Shown here: positions 37,801 through 46,000 of the stretch, piece after piece
How positions within the stretch are numbered: the stretch's first letter is position 1
Layout: each line of letters begins with the position of its first letter
Assembly: GCF_006716675.1 (NCBI RefSeq)
Contig: NZ_VFPM01000002.1
Location: forward strand, 372,001 to 436,000
Origin: Humibacillus xanthopallidus
GTDB lineage: Bacteria; Actinomycetota; Actinomycetes; Actinomycetales; Dermatophilaceae
Direction of reading: 5' to 3'
Length of the DNA stretch: 64,000 nucleotides
The notes under the pieces: model-generated
The model's database searches: none
The model's input: only the letters and a program-made list of their open reading frames with translations
What the model was told of the DNA's origin: nothing
Translations under genes and position numbers: made by a program

Positions 37801-38035
37801 TGACCGACTTCGGCTGCTGGCCAGGTACGGCCACGTCAATGGCTCGGCCAAGCGACTCGCTGCCAATATGGATGGCATTGCGGACGAGTGGGTTCGAGAT
37901 GGGGCCGCCATCAGCGCCCGCCCGGGCACATGCGTCCGAATAGCAGCTGACCGGCAGGAGTGGGGCGCGGACGACGAGCGCATCGGCGACGGCATACCAC
38001 CCCGTCGTCGGTTCGCGCACCCCATCTGCCGTCAC
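34862..38035 (-). CDS. lanB: Class I lanthipeptide dehydratase LanB
   Basis: This is a full-length LanB of 1057 residues. The N-terminal glutamylation domain includes TRPTPFGLF (about 91-99), a hallmark of the family. The C-terminal elimination (SpaB_C) domain begins near W785 (WLFVKLYGP) and includes DADSWFFLRYADPEPHLRLRLHG. LanB uses glutamyl-tRNA to activate Ser/Thr side chains and then eliminates glutamate to give Dha/Dhb. I choose GTG at 38035 because it overlaps the lanC stop by 4 bp (GTGA); a start at 38107 would overlap by 76 bp. Both catalytic halves are in one chain, unlike split thiopeptide dehydratases. It is the last gene of the operon and convergent with the fibre gene. Confidence 0.93.
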   Translation of the reverse strand: MTADGVREPTTGWYAVADALVVRAPLLPVSCYSDACARAGADGGPISNPLVRNAIHIGSESLGRAIDVAVPGQQPKSVTAATLRYSIRMSTRPTPFGLFAAVGLAGWDVHTDLEIADIPRRLRSRPDMGWLTSWVLALEADPVTRAQARLVANTSAFERNGRIHLSDRGTGGRAGQPDVSVRATGAVVRALALARQPIDHSALCAALLSATDGATPDRVETLVEDLCRHDLLLTDLRPMLTGDPVHRALHQLSGLAATRGAAEGLASALERLEALDRMAPGDPGVPQTLGAARAQLRELHAPAQRGDDVIQVDAALPLAGRHVGHLVAVDAARAVDLLLRMHPAPHGPAHLAAYRADFLTRYGPHRRVPLLELIDPRFGIGLPEDRAMARPSPSSYFASAREALLRELSAGALRDGALEIALTEEHLQTLSTWTPDPARLAVSLELSVLLSAADPTAIDRGDYQLVVGPNLGGHAAGRGLARFADLLGQDARNALALMAAAEQRVDPTLTAELVYVPARHRSANVVVRPVVRDFEIPVGVTAGVPADRVIAPDRIAVCVRDGRLRLWWVDGACEIRVCAGHMLNVAGAPAVCRILSELGFDGVAMLHGFDWGAAAWQPFLPRVRVDRIVLQPAQWRWPRDRLRRLLAADDDGDGFADTLKSWRHAWNVPQHVYLAAGDNRLLLDLDERAHADLLRAELTRGDPRGLAGWVLLQEALPGADGAWLAGPGGRYMSELVVPMILRPRVAVRDMTTRVESTDAGATAEPTYPDPTSEGARRLRPPGSDWLFVKLYGPSTGADAVLTGPIRRLVGELIDARDADSWFFLRYADPEPHLRLRLHGDPNRLFAGALPRLAMWAAGLVATGARSRFTIETYERELERYGGAAAMAVAEAIFGADSAAVAALLGQLPPTAADAGRRLELAVLSTDRLLAALGLDAAERLAWCAAAAPPPQLSGAAFRERKLTLRTLLSATPGPPPPDLGGAAEAVLCTMTDTVAPLAARLTAMHASGAASVPVTDLAHSLVHLHANRWGLDRDTERLVLGLLRRTLASLAAAPPRD

Positions 38036-39336
38036 GAGAGCAGGAACGCCCGATCCCAGTCGGCCGGGCCGCCGCCGGCGGTCAACAGCACGAGTGCGAT
38101 CCCGCACGCACCGTCGAGCAACCCGGGTTGGTCCACGCGGTTGTCGGCGGGCTCGACATCGCGGTAGCCCAGCAACGCGCCGGGCTCGTGCTCGGCGAGC
38201 AGGTCCGCGAGCAGAGTGTCGGCAGCGTCCGCGAACTCGGGCAAGCCGGTGTCGCCGGCGAACCGCGTCGTGATCTGCAGCACGCCGGCAATGCCGTGAC
38301 AGAACGTTGGGCTGATGATCCCGCGTTCCCGCAGGGGTTGGTCCACGGCGGCGCGCATGGCGCGCAAGGCGAGCTCGCGATAAACATCATGGTCGAGTGC
38401 CTCTCCGGCGAGCCAGAGAGAGCGTGCGACACCGGCGCTGCCGTAACACCACGTCGGACGGCTCGGCGATGTCGTGGCCGGACGCCCTTGAGGTCCCCCG
38501 GTCGCGGCCACGGCGTTCGGCCAGTCGGGACCTCGGCCGTTGTCGTCTGCGTGCATCGCCAGCCAATGTGCGGCAACACCGATCGCGGTCTGGCTACGGT
38601 CTACCTCGACCCCTGCCAGCGAAGCGATGGACAGCAGTGCGAGAGGTCCCGGCAGACCGTGCGCCAGACCGCAGTTATGGTGACCGTCGGGGAATGCCGC
38701 CAACATGGACTCGCTGGAATGCTCGGCGGGGGTGTGCCACCGGCGTGGCTCGCTGGTGTCTGCCAGCAAGGTGGCAAGCGCCGTCAGTACCGATAGCAGC
38801 GCTTCGCTCGGGGTGGAGTAGTCGCGTCGTAGCAACAGGTAGGCGCCGACACCGCTGACACCTGAGATGACATCGAAGTCGGCTGCACCGCATCCGTCTG
38901 CCTCGCCGAGCCGGGCCGCGATCGCCTGGGCGCGTGGGGCGACCTCAGCGTCAATGCTGGCCAGGAGCCGCTCGTATCGGTCGCGCCCGGCGGCGAGGGC
39001 CTGCGCGGCAAACCCGACTCCGGCGAGTCCGCTGAACAGAGACACTGTTGGATTCACATTGGCGACGGCGTCGAGCGCCCGTTGGAGCTGGCTGTGACCG
39101 ACTCGGTCCCAGCCGCGACCGGGCTCGAGCCGATCCAGGGCAGCGCTGAGGAGGGCCAAGCTGGGCAGCCCGGCGGCGAGCGAGTGCGACCGCCATCCGA
39201 CTGCGGGAAAGGAGGTGTCCAATGAAGCCCGGCGCACCGCGCGTGCCAGAGTCTCGTCGTCTGCCAGCCGCCGGCCCATCCCCGCCGCTACATCGAGAGC
39301 CGTCTGTCTCTGGCTCGTGTTGGACACAGCCGTCAT
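38032..39336 (-). CDS. lanC: Lanthipeptide cyclase LanC
   Basis: The 434-residue protein has the LanC zinc ligands: WCYG (C297) and FCHG (C346, H347), plus the conserved NCGLAHG (H226) and several GxxG(V/I) helix motifs (FSGLAGVGFA, SGVSGVGAYLL). LanC-type enzymes form an alpha/alpha toroid and add Cys thiols to Dha/Dhb to make lanthionine or methyllanthionine rings. The start at 39336 overlaps the precursor stop by 4 bp (ATGA); an upstream ATG at 39348 is less likely. It overlaps lanB by 4 bp downstream. The tight overlaps imply coupled translation of all three genes. Confidence 0.95.
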   Translation of the reverse strand: MTAVSNTSQRQTALDVAAGMGRRLADDETLARAVRRASLDTSFPAVGWRSHSLAAGLPSLALLSAALDRLEPGRGWDRVGHSQLQRALDAVANVNPTVSLFSGLAGVGFAAQALAAGRDRYERLLASIDAEVAPRAQAIAARLGEADGCGAADFDVISGVSGVGAYLLLRRDYSTPSEALLSVLTALATLLADTSEPRRWHTPAEHSSESMLAAFPDGHHNCGLAHGLPGPLALLSIASLAGVEVDRSQTAIGVAAHWLAMHADDNGRGPDWPNAVAATGGPQGRPATTSPSRPTWCYGSAGVARSLWLAGEALDHDVYRELALRAMRAAVDQPLRERGIISPTFCHGIAGVLQITTRFAGDTGLPEFADAADTLLADLLAEHEPGALLGYRDVEPADNRVDQPGLLDGACGIALVLLTAGGGPADWDRAFLLS

Positions 39337-39743
39337 TGCAGTTGGCACACCATCATGCCGAGCCCGTTGTGGTTATCGGTCGGACACGCTTCAGTGCAGA
39401 AGCAGGTGGCCTGGTGACACTCCGTCTGGCACGTATGGCAGGTGGCCGCGCACGTGTTTCCGCACTGGGTGTTCGGGCACGTGTTGAGCCCCGCGCAGGT
39501 CGCGGCGCAGGTGTTGTCCTGGGTGTTGCACGTGGTCCCAGCACCTCGTCCGCCTGTGGGAACGTCGCACGGTGCATCAGTCTGCGCGGCGAACGGCATT
39601 CCGAGCCAGTGAGGGCTTAGAAGTCTGGTGAGCTCACCGAGCTGCAGGTCGAGGTCGAACTCGTCCACCTCGGGAGCGTCGAGGATGGCAATGGACCAGC
39701 CCACTGTCTGCGAACGCGCCGAACTCTCTTCATCCCTGCTCAT
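39333..39743 (-). CDS. lanA: Candidate class I lanthipeptide precursor, Thr/Cys-rich
   Basis: The 136-residue peptide starts at ATG 39743. The leader (about 1-55) is acidic and contains EFDLDLQLGEL at about 28-38, similar to the FNLD-type LanB-binding motif of class I leaders. The C-terminal part has 14 Cys (59, 72, 79, 83, 89, 94, 98, 102, 105, 109, 114, 116, 120, 133) and about 15 Thr but no Ser. The unit NTCAATC occurs twice (77-83 and 96-102). Being directly upstream of and overlapping lanC, it is the obvious substrate. No double-Gly cleavage motif is clear; GGRGAG at about 64-69 may mark the leader end. It is long for a lanthipeptide; it could make many methyllanthionine rings. Confidence 0.82.
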   Translation of the reverse strand: MSRDEESSARSQTVGWSIAILDAPEVDEFDLDLQLGELTRLLSPHWLGMPFAAQTDAPCDVPTGGRGAGTTCNTQDNTCAATCAGLNTCPNTQCGNTCAATCHTCQTECHQATCFCTEACPTDNHNGLGMMVCQLQ

Positions 39744-40006
39744 CACGCCTCCCGCCGATCCCTTCGGACCGTAACCGTCGGAACCGTCACATACCAGCCT
39801 AGCCGGGCATCCCCGTCGTGACCGGGAAATCCACGGTCGGGCTTGACCCCAGGTCGTGGAGACGTCAGATCCGGGAAAGGCCGTCTGCCTTGCTCTCGGC
39901 ACCCGACGAGCCCCTCGACCTCAGGCGGCGGAATAGAACGATGTATGCCGTTTGTCGGGTCGGGCACCTCGCTCCGCACTACGCTCGACAGGTCGAGGAG
40001 GTCCCC
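39744..40006. promoter_or_regulatory. Divergent intergenic region between lanA and the 40007 gene
   Basis: These 263 bp separate two divergently transcribed units and must hold promoters for both. AGGAGG-type sites lie before both starts (GGAGGC just upstream of lanA; GAGGAGG before 40007). No regulator gene or obvious operator palindrome is visible. Confidence 0.5.
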
Positions 40007-40804
40007 ATGGCAGACCTGGCGTCCGGTGATCTGGAAGACGTCGTCGTCGCTCTGCTCGTCAACGCGTCCGCGGAGCTGTTCGGCGGCAGCCCCCCGGCCG
40101 TAGCGGTGAGCGTGTCCCGCGAGTCGGTCACCTTGCGAAATAGTCCCCCTCATGGCCCCGTGGGTGTTCGACGGGAGAGCCACGCGGAGTCCTTGACGTT
40201 CGATCCGGAGCATCTTGAAGGTCCCTACCGGCTCCAGACGCCGCCGGCCCCTGGCGGTCGGGTCGTTCGGGTGCTCATCGATGACGCGATCGCCTTCACG
40301 CTGCGCGACGAGGAGGTGTCCTGGACGCCGAACGACCTCACGGAGTTCACTCTCTCCCCTCGACCACACCGCTCTTTCGCCGGGGCCACGAGCGTGCGGG
40401 TCGACTTCGGGCTGGACGCCGTGACGGTAATGCTGTTGGGCACGGGCAAGGCGGTCATCAGCCTCACCGGCCCACCCGCGCTGGTCGAGCGGGCCGCCAA
40501 CCTTGCGTTGGCCGTTCTGACCTTGGAGACCGACCAGCTGCTCGCCCTCGTCACCACAAGCGGCGACGAGGGCGACTACACCACCAGGCGGCGACTGACG
40601 GAGCTCGCGGTCGTGGAGATCGAGCTCGCGTCGGTAACCGACAGTGCAACCGTCGCCGTCGCTCGCATGACGCTCGAGCTTGCGACCACGTTCGAGGTGA
40701 GGCGCGCCTTGCGCGAAGGTGAGGGGACCCCGATCATCCGTGTCGCGAGCCCCGGTGCACCCGGTGCTTCGGCGGTCGCTGTGGAGGCCCAGGTCGAGGC
40801 GTGA
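40007..40804 (+). CDS. Unassigned protein flanking the particle cluster, possible tail-end component
   Basis: The 265-residue protein (MADLASGDLEDVVVALLVNASAELF) has an acidic start, a beta-rich middle (VLIDDAIAFTLRDEEVSW, SVRVDFGLDAVTVMLLG) and a helical/beta C-terminus (VEIELASVTDSATVAVAR). I do not recognise its family. The start at 40007 has GAGGAGG 6 bp upstream. It resumes the direction of the particle operon after the lanthipeptide operon, so it may be a sheath- or tube-terminating protein or a partner of the lanthipeptide. No signal peptide or membrane segment is seen. Confidence 0.55.
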   Translation: MADLASGDLEDVVVALLVNASAELFGGSPPAVAVSVSRESVTLRNSPPHGPVGVRRESHAESLTFDPEHLEGPYRLQTPPAPGGRVVRVLIDDAIAFTLRDEEVSWTPNDLTEFTLSPRPHRSFAGATSVRVDFGLDAVTVMLLGTGKAVISLTGPPALVERAANLALAVLTLETDQLLALVTTSGDEGDYTTRRRLTELAVVEIELASVTDSATVAVARMTLELATTFEVRRALREGEGTPIIRVASPGAPGASAVAVEAQVEA

Positions 40805-41030
40805 GCGGCCTGCGAGCGCCGCACCCTAGCCTTCGCAATCTGCGACCCCATGTCTCACCCGCCGCGCAGCTCAAATCAGTCGGCGGAACGGCCCGCGGGC
40901 AGCCTTGGGTTTCCGGACGACGATGTCAAAGCCCATGTCACGGGGTCGGAAGACACATGGCTGGGACGCAGGACTACACCTCGTGGGATGGTGGTGAGGC
41001 CAGCATGTTTGAGCGAGATAGGGGCCCGCC

Positions 41031-41210
41031 ATGGCAGAACTGTTCAAGTTCATGGGCCAACTGACGACCAGCGCCTTGCTGGAGATCGCGGAGTCGCCAG
41101 ATGCAGGCAACAGGTCACCGGGCGAGGTCGCGTGGGTGTCTGCGTCATCGACCAGAAAGAGCGCTAGGGCACTGTCTCGGCTGGAACCGAGAAGTCAGAT
41201 GGGCCGATAG
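41031..41210 (+). CDS. Small 59-residue reading frame, possibly truncated gene
   Basis: The frame starts MAELFKFMGQLTTSALLEIAE, a natural-looking helical N-terminus, then becomes Arg/Ser-rich and stops 22 bp before the next gene's start. It may be a gene broken by frameshift, a small protein, or chance. The rest of 40805-41232 contains nothing else convincing. Confidence 0.25.
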   Translation: MAELFKFMGQLTTSALLEIAESPDAGNRSPGEVAWVSASSTRKSARALSRLEPRSQMGR

Positions 41211-41232
41211 GAGAGACTCAAGAGGCGCCGCC

Positions 41233-41958
41233 ATGGACGGACCCACAATTGCAACGATGGTGGCCGCGGGCATTGCCGCCGCCGCGGCACTTCTGTCGGC
41301 GTGGTATGCGCAGCGATCCGAGCGCGCGCGCCACGCTTCAGCGGCGGAGGACCTGGCATCGAGATTCAGGGAGCCACTGCTGCAGTCCGCATTCAACCTC
41401 CAGACTCGCATTTACAACATCGTGCGCATGAACTTCTTCGCGAAGTTCGCTGGTGATGCAGCGCGCCCTTCCGACCGTTCCTACACTCTCGACAACACGC
41501 TGTATCTCATCGGCCAGTACCTGTGTTGGGTGGAGATCCTCCGTCGGGAATCGCAGTTTCTGGATCCGCGAAGCCAGGCGCGCGAGCGGGCCGTCGCCGA
41601 TCAGCTCGAACGCGTCCGGGATGCCCTCGCCTCGAGCACTGTAGGTGGGCCGGAGCTCCGTATCTTCAGGGGGCAGCAGCGGGCGATCGGAGAGATGCTG
41701 CTCATACCCGCAGCGGGCTCTGCCCCTGGGTGGCCAAAGTGGGACTGCATGGGTTACGCACAGTTCGTCGAACAGCAAGGGCTTGAACGGGTGGCCCGAT
41801 GGTTCGCACCGCTCAGGCTCGACCTCGAGCAGTTGTCAGGCGATCCGTCTCCGGCACGGGCGAGGCTGACGATGGTGCAGCACGAGCTTCTGAGGCTTGT
41901 GGAACTGCTGGATCCCGAGGCGAGCCGCACGTCCGGGCGTCTGCGGGAGCGTCTCTGA
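41233..41958 (+). CDS. Membrane-anchored helical protein next to the SIR2/STAND pair
   Basis: The 241-residue protein has a single N-terminal membrane segment at about 5-23 (TIATMVAAGIAAAAALLSAW) followed by a basic, helical cytoplasmic part (RSERARHASAAEDLASRF, QYLCWVEILRRE). No catalytic motif is recognisable. The layout resembles the uncharacterised membrane proteins that accompany bacterial conflict genes. The start at 41233 is chosen over an upstream extension because the membrane segment then lies at the N-terminus. The SIR2-like gene starts 78 bp downstream; lower GC and similar codon use tie the three genes together. Confidence 0.65.
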   Translation: MDGPTIATMVAAGIAAAAALLSAWYAQRSERARHASAAEDLASRFREPLLQSAFNLQTRIYNIVRMNFFAKFAGDAARPSDRSYTLDNTLYLIGQYLCWVEILRRESQFLDPRSQARERAVADQLERVRDALASSTVGGPELRIFRGQQRAIGEMLLIPAAGSAPGWPKWDCMGYAQFVEQQGLERVARWFAPLRLDLEQLSGDPSPARARLTMVQHELLRLVELLDPEASRTSGRLRERL

Positions 41959-42036
41959 AAAGACCTGCGCTCCGGCTTAGACAGGGTGATACTGGAAAGA
42001 GGCCCATCCACGGCAAGGGCGTGCAGGGGAGTCACG

Positions 42037-43002
42037 ATGGCAGAGCGGCCTGACTCGGCACACTTTCACATGATTGCAAAACGCCTTCTGGTTGGCGCGG
42101 TGGTTCCCTTCTTAGGTGCGGGTGTGAACCTCTGCGGTCGACCTGCGACAGCCTCTTGGGAGCGCGGTCGATACCTCCCCAGTGGCGGTGAGCTCGCGAA
42201 CTACCTCGCTTCTGACGTCGGTGTGAGCTACCCATATTCGGATATCTCCAACTTGCTGCGTGTGTCTCAGTACGTCGACGTGAGCCTCGGTAACGGACCC
42301 CTCTACGAGGCCCTGCATGAGGTCTTCGATGCTGACTACTCCCCCACGCCAGTGCACCAGCTGCTGGCGGGCCTTCCGAGCTTGGTTCGGCGGCGGGCTG
42401 CCGGGCAGCGATGCTTCTACCCGCTCATCATCACGACGAACTACGACGACGCGCTCGAAAAGGCCTTTCTGGCTGCCGGGGAGGAGTTCGATCTTCTCAC
42501 CTACATCGCAGGCGGTGCACATGCAGGCAAGTTCCGGCATACACGTCCTAATGGCGACTCCGAACTGATCTTGGGCCCGAACGCCTACCCAGAGTTCAAG
42601 TGCGATGAGAGGCCGACCATCGCCAAGATCCACGGCGCGGTGGCACGGGTCGACGGCGAGGAGGACAGTTTCGTCATCACTGAGAACCACTACATCGAAT
42701 ATCTCAGCCACACCGACATCGCCAAACTGATCCCCGTCAACATTCTGACGCGCATGCGGAAGAGTCATTTCCTCTTTCTCGGTTACAGCCTCAAAGACTG
42801 GAATCTACGTGTGATTCTGCATCGGTTGTGGGGAGCAGAGGGAGCCGGCTACAACTCGTGGGCTATTCAATCGCAGCCAGAACGTATCGAAGAGAAGGCG
42901 TGGGCCAAGCGAGGGGTTGAGCTGATGGACATGAGACTCGAGGAATATGCGGCTCTGCTCGATGCCCGGCTGCAGAGCTCTTTCGAGGAGACGCTGCCAT
43001 GA
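42037..43002 (+). CDS. SIR2-like (putative NAD-consuming) protein
   Basis: The 321-residue protein has SIR2-superfamily motifs: VVPFLGAGVN (about 22-31, the GAG loop that binds NAD), IITTNYDDALEKAF (N135, D137), the catalytic-type His in AKIHGAV (H199), and LFLGYSLKDWNLRVIL near the C-terminus. In prokaryotic defence systems this subgroup hydrolyses NAD+ to stop infected-cell metabolism. The start at 42037 has GGGGAG upstream. Its stop overlaps the STAND gene start by 4 bp (ATGA), so the two proteins are probably made together, with the STAND protein as sensor. A TTA codon occurs at 42112. Confidence 0.85.
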   Translation: MAERPDSAHFHMIAKRLLVGAVVPFLGAGVNLCGRPATASWERGRYLPSGGELANYLASDVGVSYPYSDISNLLRVSQYVDVSLGNGPLYEALHEVFDADYSPTPVHQLLAGLPSLVRRRAAGQRCFYPLIITTNYDDALEKAFLAAGEEFDLLTYIAGGAHAGKFRHTRPNGDSELILGPNAYPEFKCDERPTIAKIHGAVARVDGEEDSFVITENHYIEYLSHTDIAKLIPVNILTRMRKSHFLFLGYSLKDWNLRVILHRLWGAEGAGYNSWAIQSQPERIEEKAWAKRGVELMDMRLEEYAALLDARLQSSFEETLP

Positions 43003-46000
43003 TCTCGAACACGCCGACCCTCGGGGCGGCGCCCTCCGCCCGCTTGGCGGACTGTCCGTACAAGGGCCTGCAGTCCTACGACGAGGGGGACGAGGAGTAC
43101 TACTTCGGTCGAGACGGGGACCGCGACCTGGTCATCGCCAACCTCATGGCGAGTCGGCTCACGATTCTCTACGGCCCAAGCGGAGTCGGGAAGAGTTCCC
43201 TGCTGCGCGCCGGTGTGGCCGGGCTCATGAGAAGCATGCCTCGGACCGCCTTCAGCTACCTGGCGGTCGGCAACGCCGTGGTTGTGTATTTCGCCTCGTG
43301 GCGACAGCGTCCCCTGGAGGCGCTGGGCGAGGCCCTTCGTGCCGCCATTCCCGGCGGGCCCTCGAGGCCGGGGTATACGCCGCCCGATGGGCCCATGTCG
43401 GTGGAACTGCTCCGCGACGTCACAGAGAACCTTGATGCCGACGTCTACTTCATCCTTGACCAGTTCGAGGAGGAGGCCCTCTATGCGGATCCGGAGAGCG
43501 CGGAGGAGTTTGCCTCCGAACTCGGACGCATCCTCGGCGCGCAGAACCTGCGGGCCAACCTGCTCATCGCCGTCCGAGAAGACGCCCTCGCCAAGCTGGA
43601 CCGCCTCGAGGGACACGTGCCAGCTCTGTTCGAGAACAAGCTGCGACTCGAGCATCTCGACGAGCACGCGGCGCGAGCGGCCATCGAGCAACCGCTCGTA
43701 CGCTTCAATGACGGTAGGCCCGAAGATGAGCGGATCACCATCGAGCCCGCCTTGGTCGATGAGCTCCTCGTCCAGCTTCGAACGGGCCGCCTGTCCGTGT
43801 CGGATGCGGGACAGGGAAGCCGCGACATGGAAGCGGTGACCATCGAGACGCCTTTCCTGCAGCTCGTCATGACTCGGCTGTGGGCAGAAGAGCAGGCCCG
43901 TGGCAGTCACGTGCTGCGGCTGTCTACTCTCAGGGAACTTGGCAACGCTGAGCGAATCGTGCGGACGCACTTGGACACCGTGCTGGCCGCCCTGACGGAT
44001 ACACAGCGGTCAGTTGCCGCGTCCATCTTCCGATATCTCGTGACCCCGTCAGGCATGAAGATCGCGCACACGGCCGAGGACCTCGCGGAATACGCCGGGA
44101 TGACGGACGAGCGTGACATCGTACCGGTGTTAGAGGAGCTGTCCTCAGGACGTGAGCGAATCCTGCGTCCCGTGGAGCCGTCCATGGACCGCCCTTCGTC
44201 ACCCCGCTACGAGATCTTCCACGACGTTCTGGGACCGGCTGTGCTCGACTGGCGCCGCCGGTTCGTGGCTGATGTTGCGCGCGCCGAGTCGGAGCGGGAG
44301 CTGCAGTCCAGAAAGCACGATGAGGAGGTCAGGCACCGGGAGACGCGTCGTCGTCTTCGGCGTACCCGGCTCGTGGCTGCCGCTCTGGTAGTGCTTCTCG
44401 TCGGCACGGTTGTCGTCGGAGTCCTCGCCAAGCGAAACGGAGACGAAGCGCAGCGAAACGCCGATGCGGCGAGAAGCAGCGCATTGTTGTCGCAGTCGCG
44501 TGAACTGTTGGCCTCCCGCCCTGCAGTGGCCCTGGCCCGAGCGCGCGAAGCCTATGAGCTGACGGGAGAGCCCGCTGCCGCAGCCGCCGTCCGGGTCGCC
44601 TACGACGCCGACAAGGAGCGACTCGTCGTGCGAGCAGGCACGGGGTCGGCTTACGTGGCCCGCTTCAGCCCCGACGGCAAGTCGTTCGTCACTGGTTCGT
44701 CCGATGGGAGAGTCAAACTATTCGACACGGCCACAGGTAGACTAATCCGGCAATTCCCCACGGCCAAGGGAGGCATCTACCGCGCCCAGTTCAGCCCTGA
44801 CGGATCCATGCTCGAGATCAGCACAGGTGTCCCCGACGCGACGGTGTACGACGTGGAGACGGGTCGCTCCCTCTTGGTCATCGACGACCATCAGTACTTG
44901 GTCACCGCAGCGTGGGGCGTGATGGACGGCGACCAGGTCCTGTTCACAGGTGGTTACGGGCACGAGGCGCGGTCCTGGTCTCCGAAGACGGGTCGGCTGC
45001 TCTTGTCCTACAAAGCAGGTGGCTCGGACCCGGCATCGGTGGCAGTGAGCGGGGACTCCACAAAGGTTGCTTTGGCGTCGACAGATACCCTCAGCGTGCT
45101 GGACTCACGCTCGGGCAAGCTGCTGAAGAAGACCCAGTTCGACGGAGATCTGGACTCCCTGGCCTTTGTAGGCTCCAAATCGGATCGTCTGGCCGTCTGG
45201 ATCAGGCCGCCGGACGAGTTCTGGGGCCTGGCATTCTGGGACTGGAATACTGAGACATCGATTGCCGAGCGCTCCGATGTGAGCCGTACGCCGTCCGCGA
45301 TCGCGCTGAGCCCAAACAGGCAATACCTGGCGTCGGTGTTCGACAAGGAAGTCCACATCTTCAATGCGGGTACTGGTGAACTCGAACAACGTCTCAGGGC
45401 GCCCGACCTGCTGTACGCCGTGGACTTCAGTCCGGATGGGTCGTACGTCGTGACCGGCGGTTACGGCGGTCAGGTGGCGGTTTGGCGATGGGGTTCGTCC
45501 GAACCCGCGCCGGTAGCGACGATGCTCGGCCATGGGGGCACCATCGAAGACGTGAGCTTCTCACCTGCCCGGCCCGACCTTCTTGTCAGTGCAGCGGACG
45601 ACGGGACCGTGCGTTTATGGCAAGCCACCCGAGATTCGACAGTGGCGAAGGTCACCTACTGGATGCAGGGAGCAGACTTGAGTCCTGACGGGCGTACCAT
45701 CGCCGCCGTCAGCGACCAGGGCGTCCTGAATGTCTGGCATCGGAGCTCAGGTCAGGGCGATGAACCCGAATGGCTGAGCTCGGACACAACTCAGGTGGTC
45801 TACTGGCGCGTGAGGTGGCTTCCTGACGCAACCGGTGTTCTGGTGTCGAACAACTGGGCGTGGGCTCCACAGCTGCGCGAGCTCTCCGCGGATGACATGT
45901 CCGAGCCCTTCGACGAGAACGACCGGGTAACGTTCGGGCTCGCGGTCAGCACGTCGGGAAAGCTCGTTGCCATGGGCGATGGAAACAACCGTGTCGTGCT

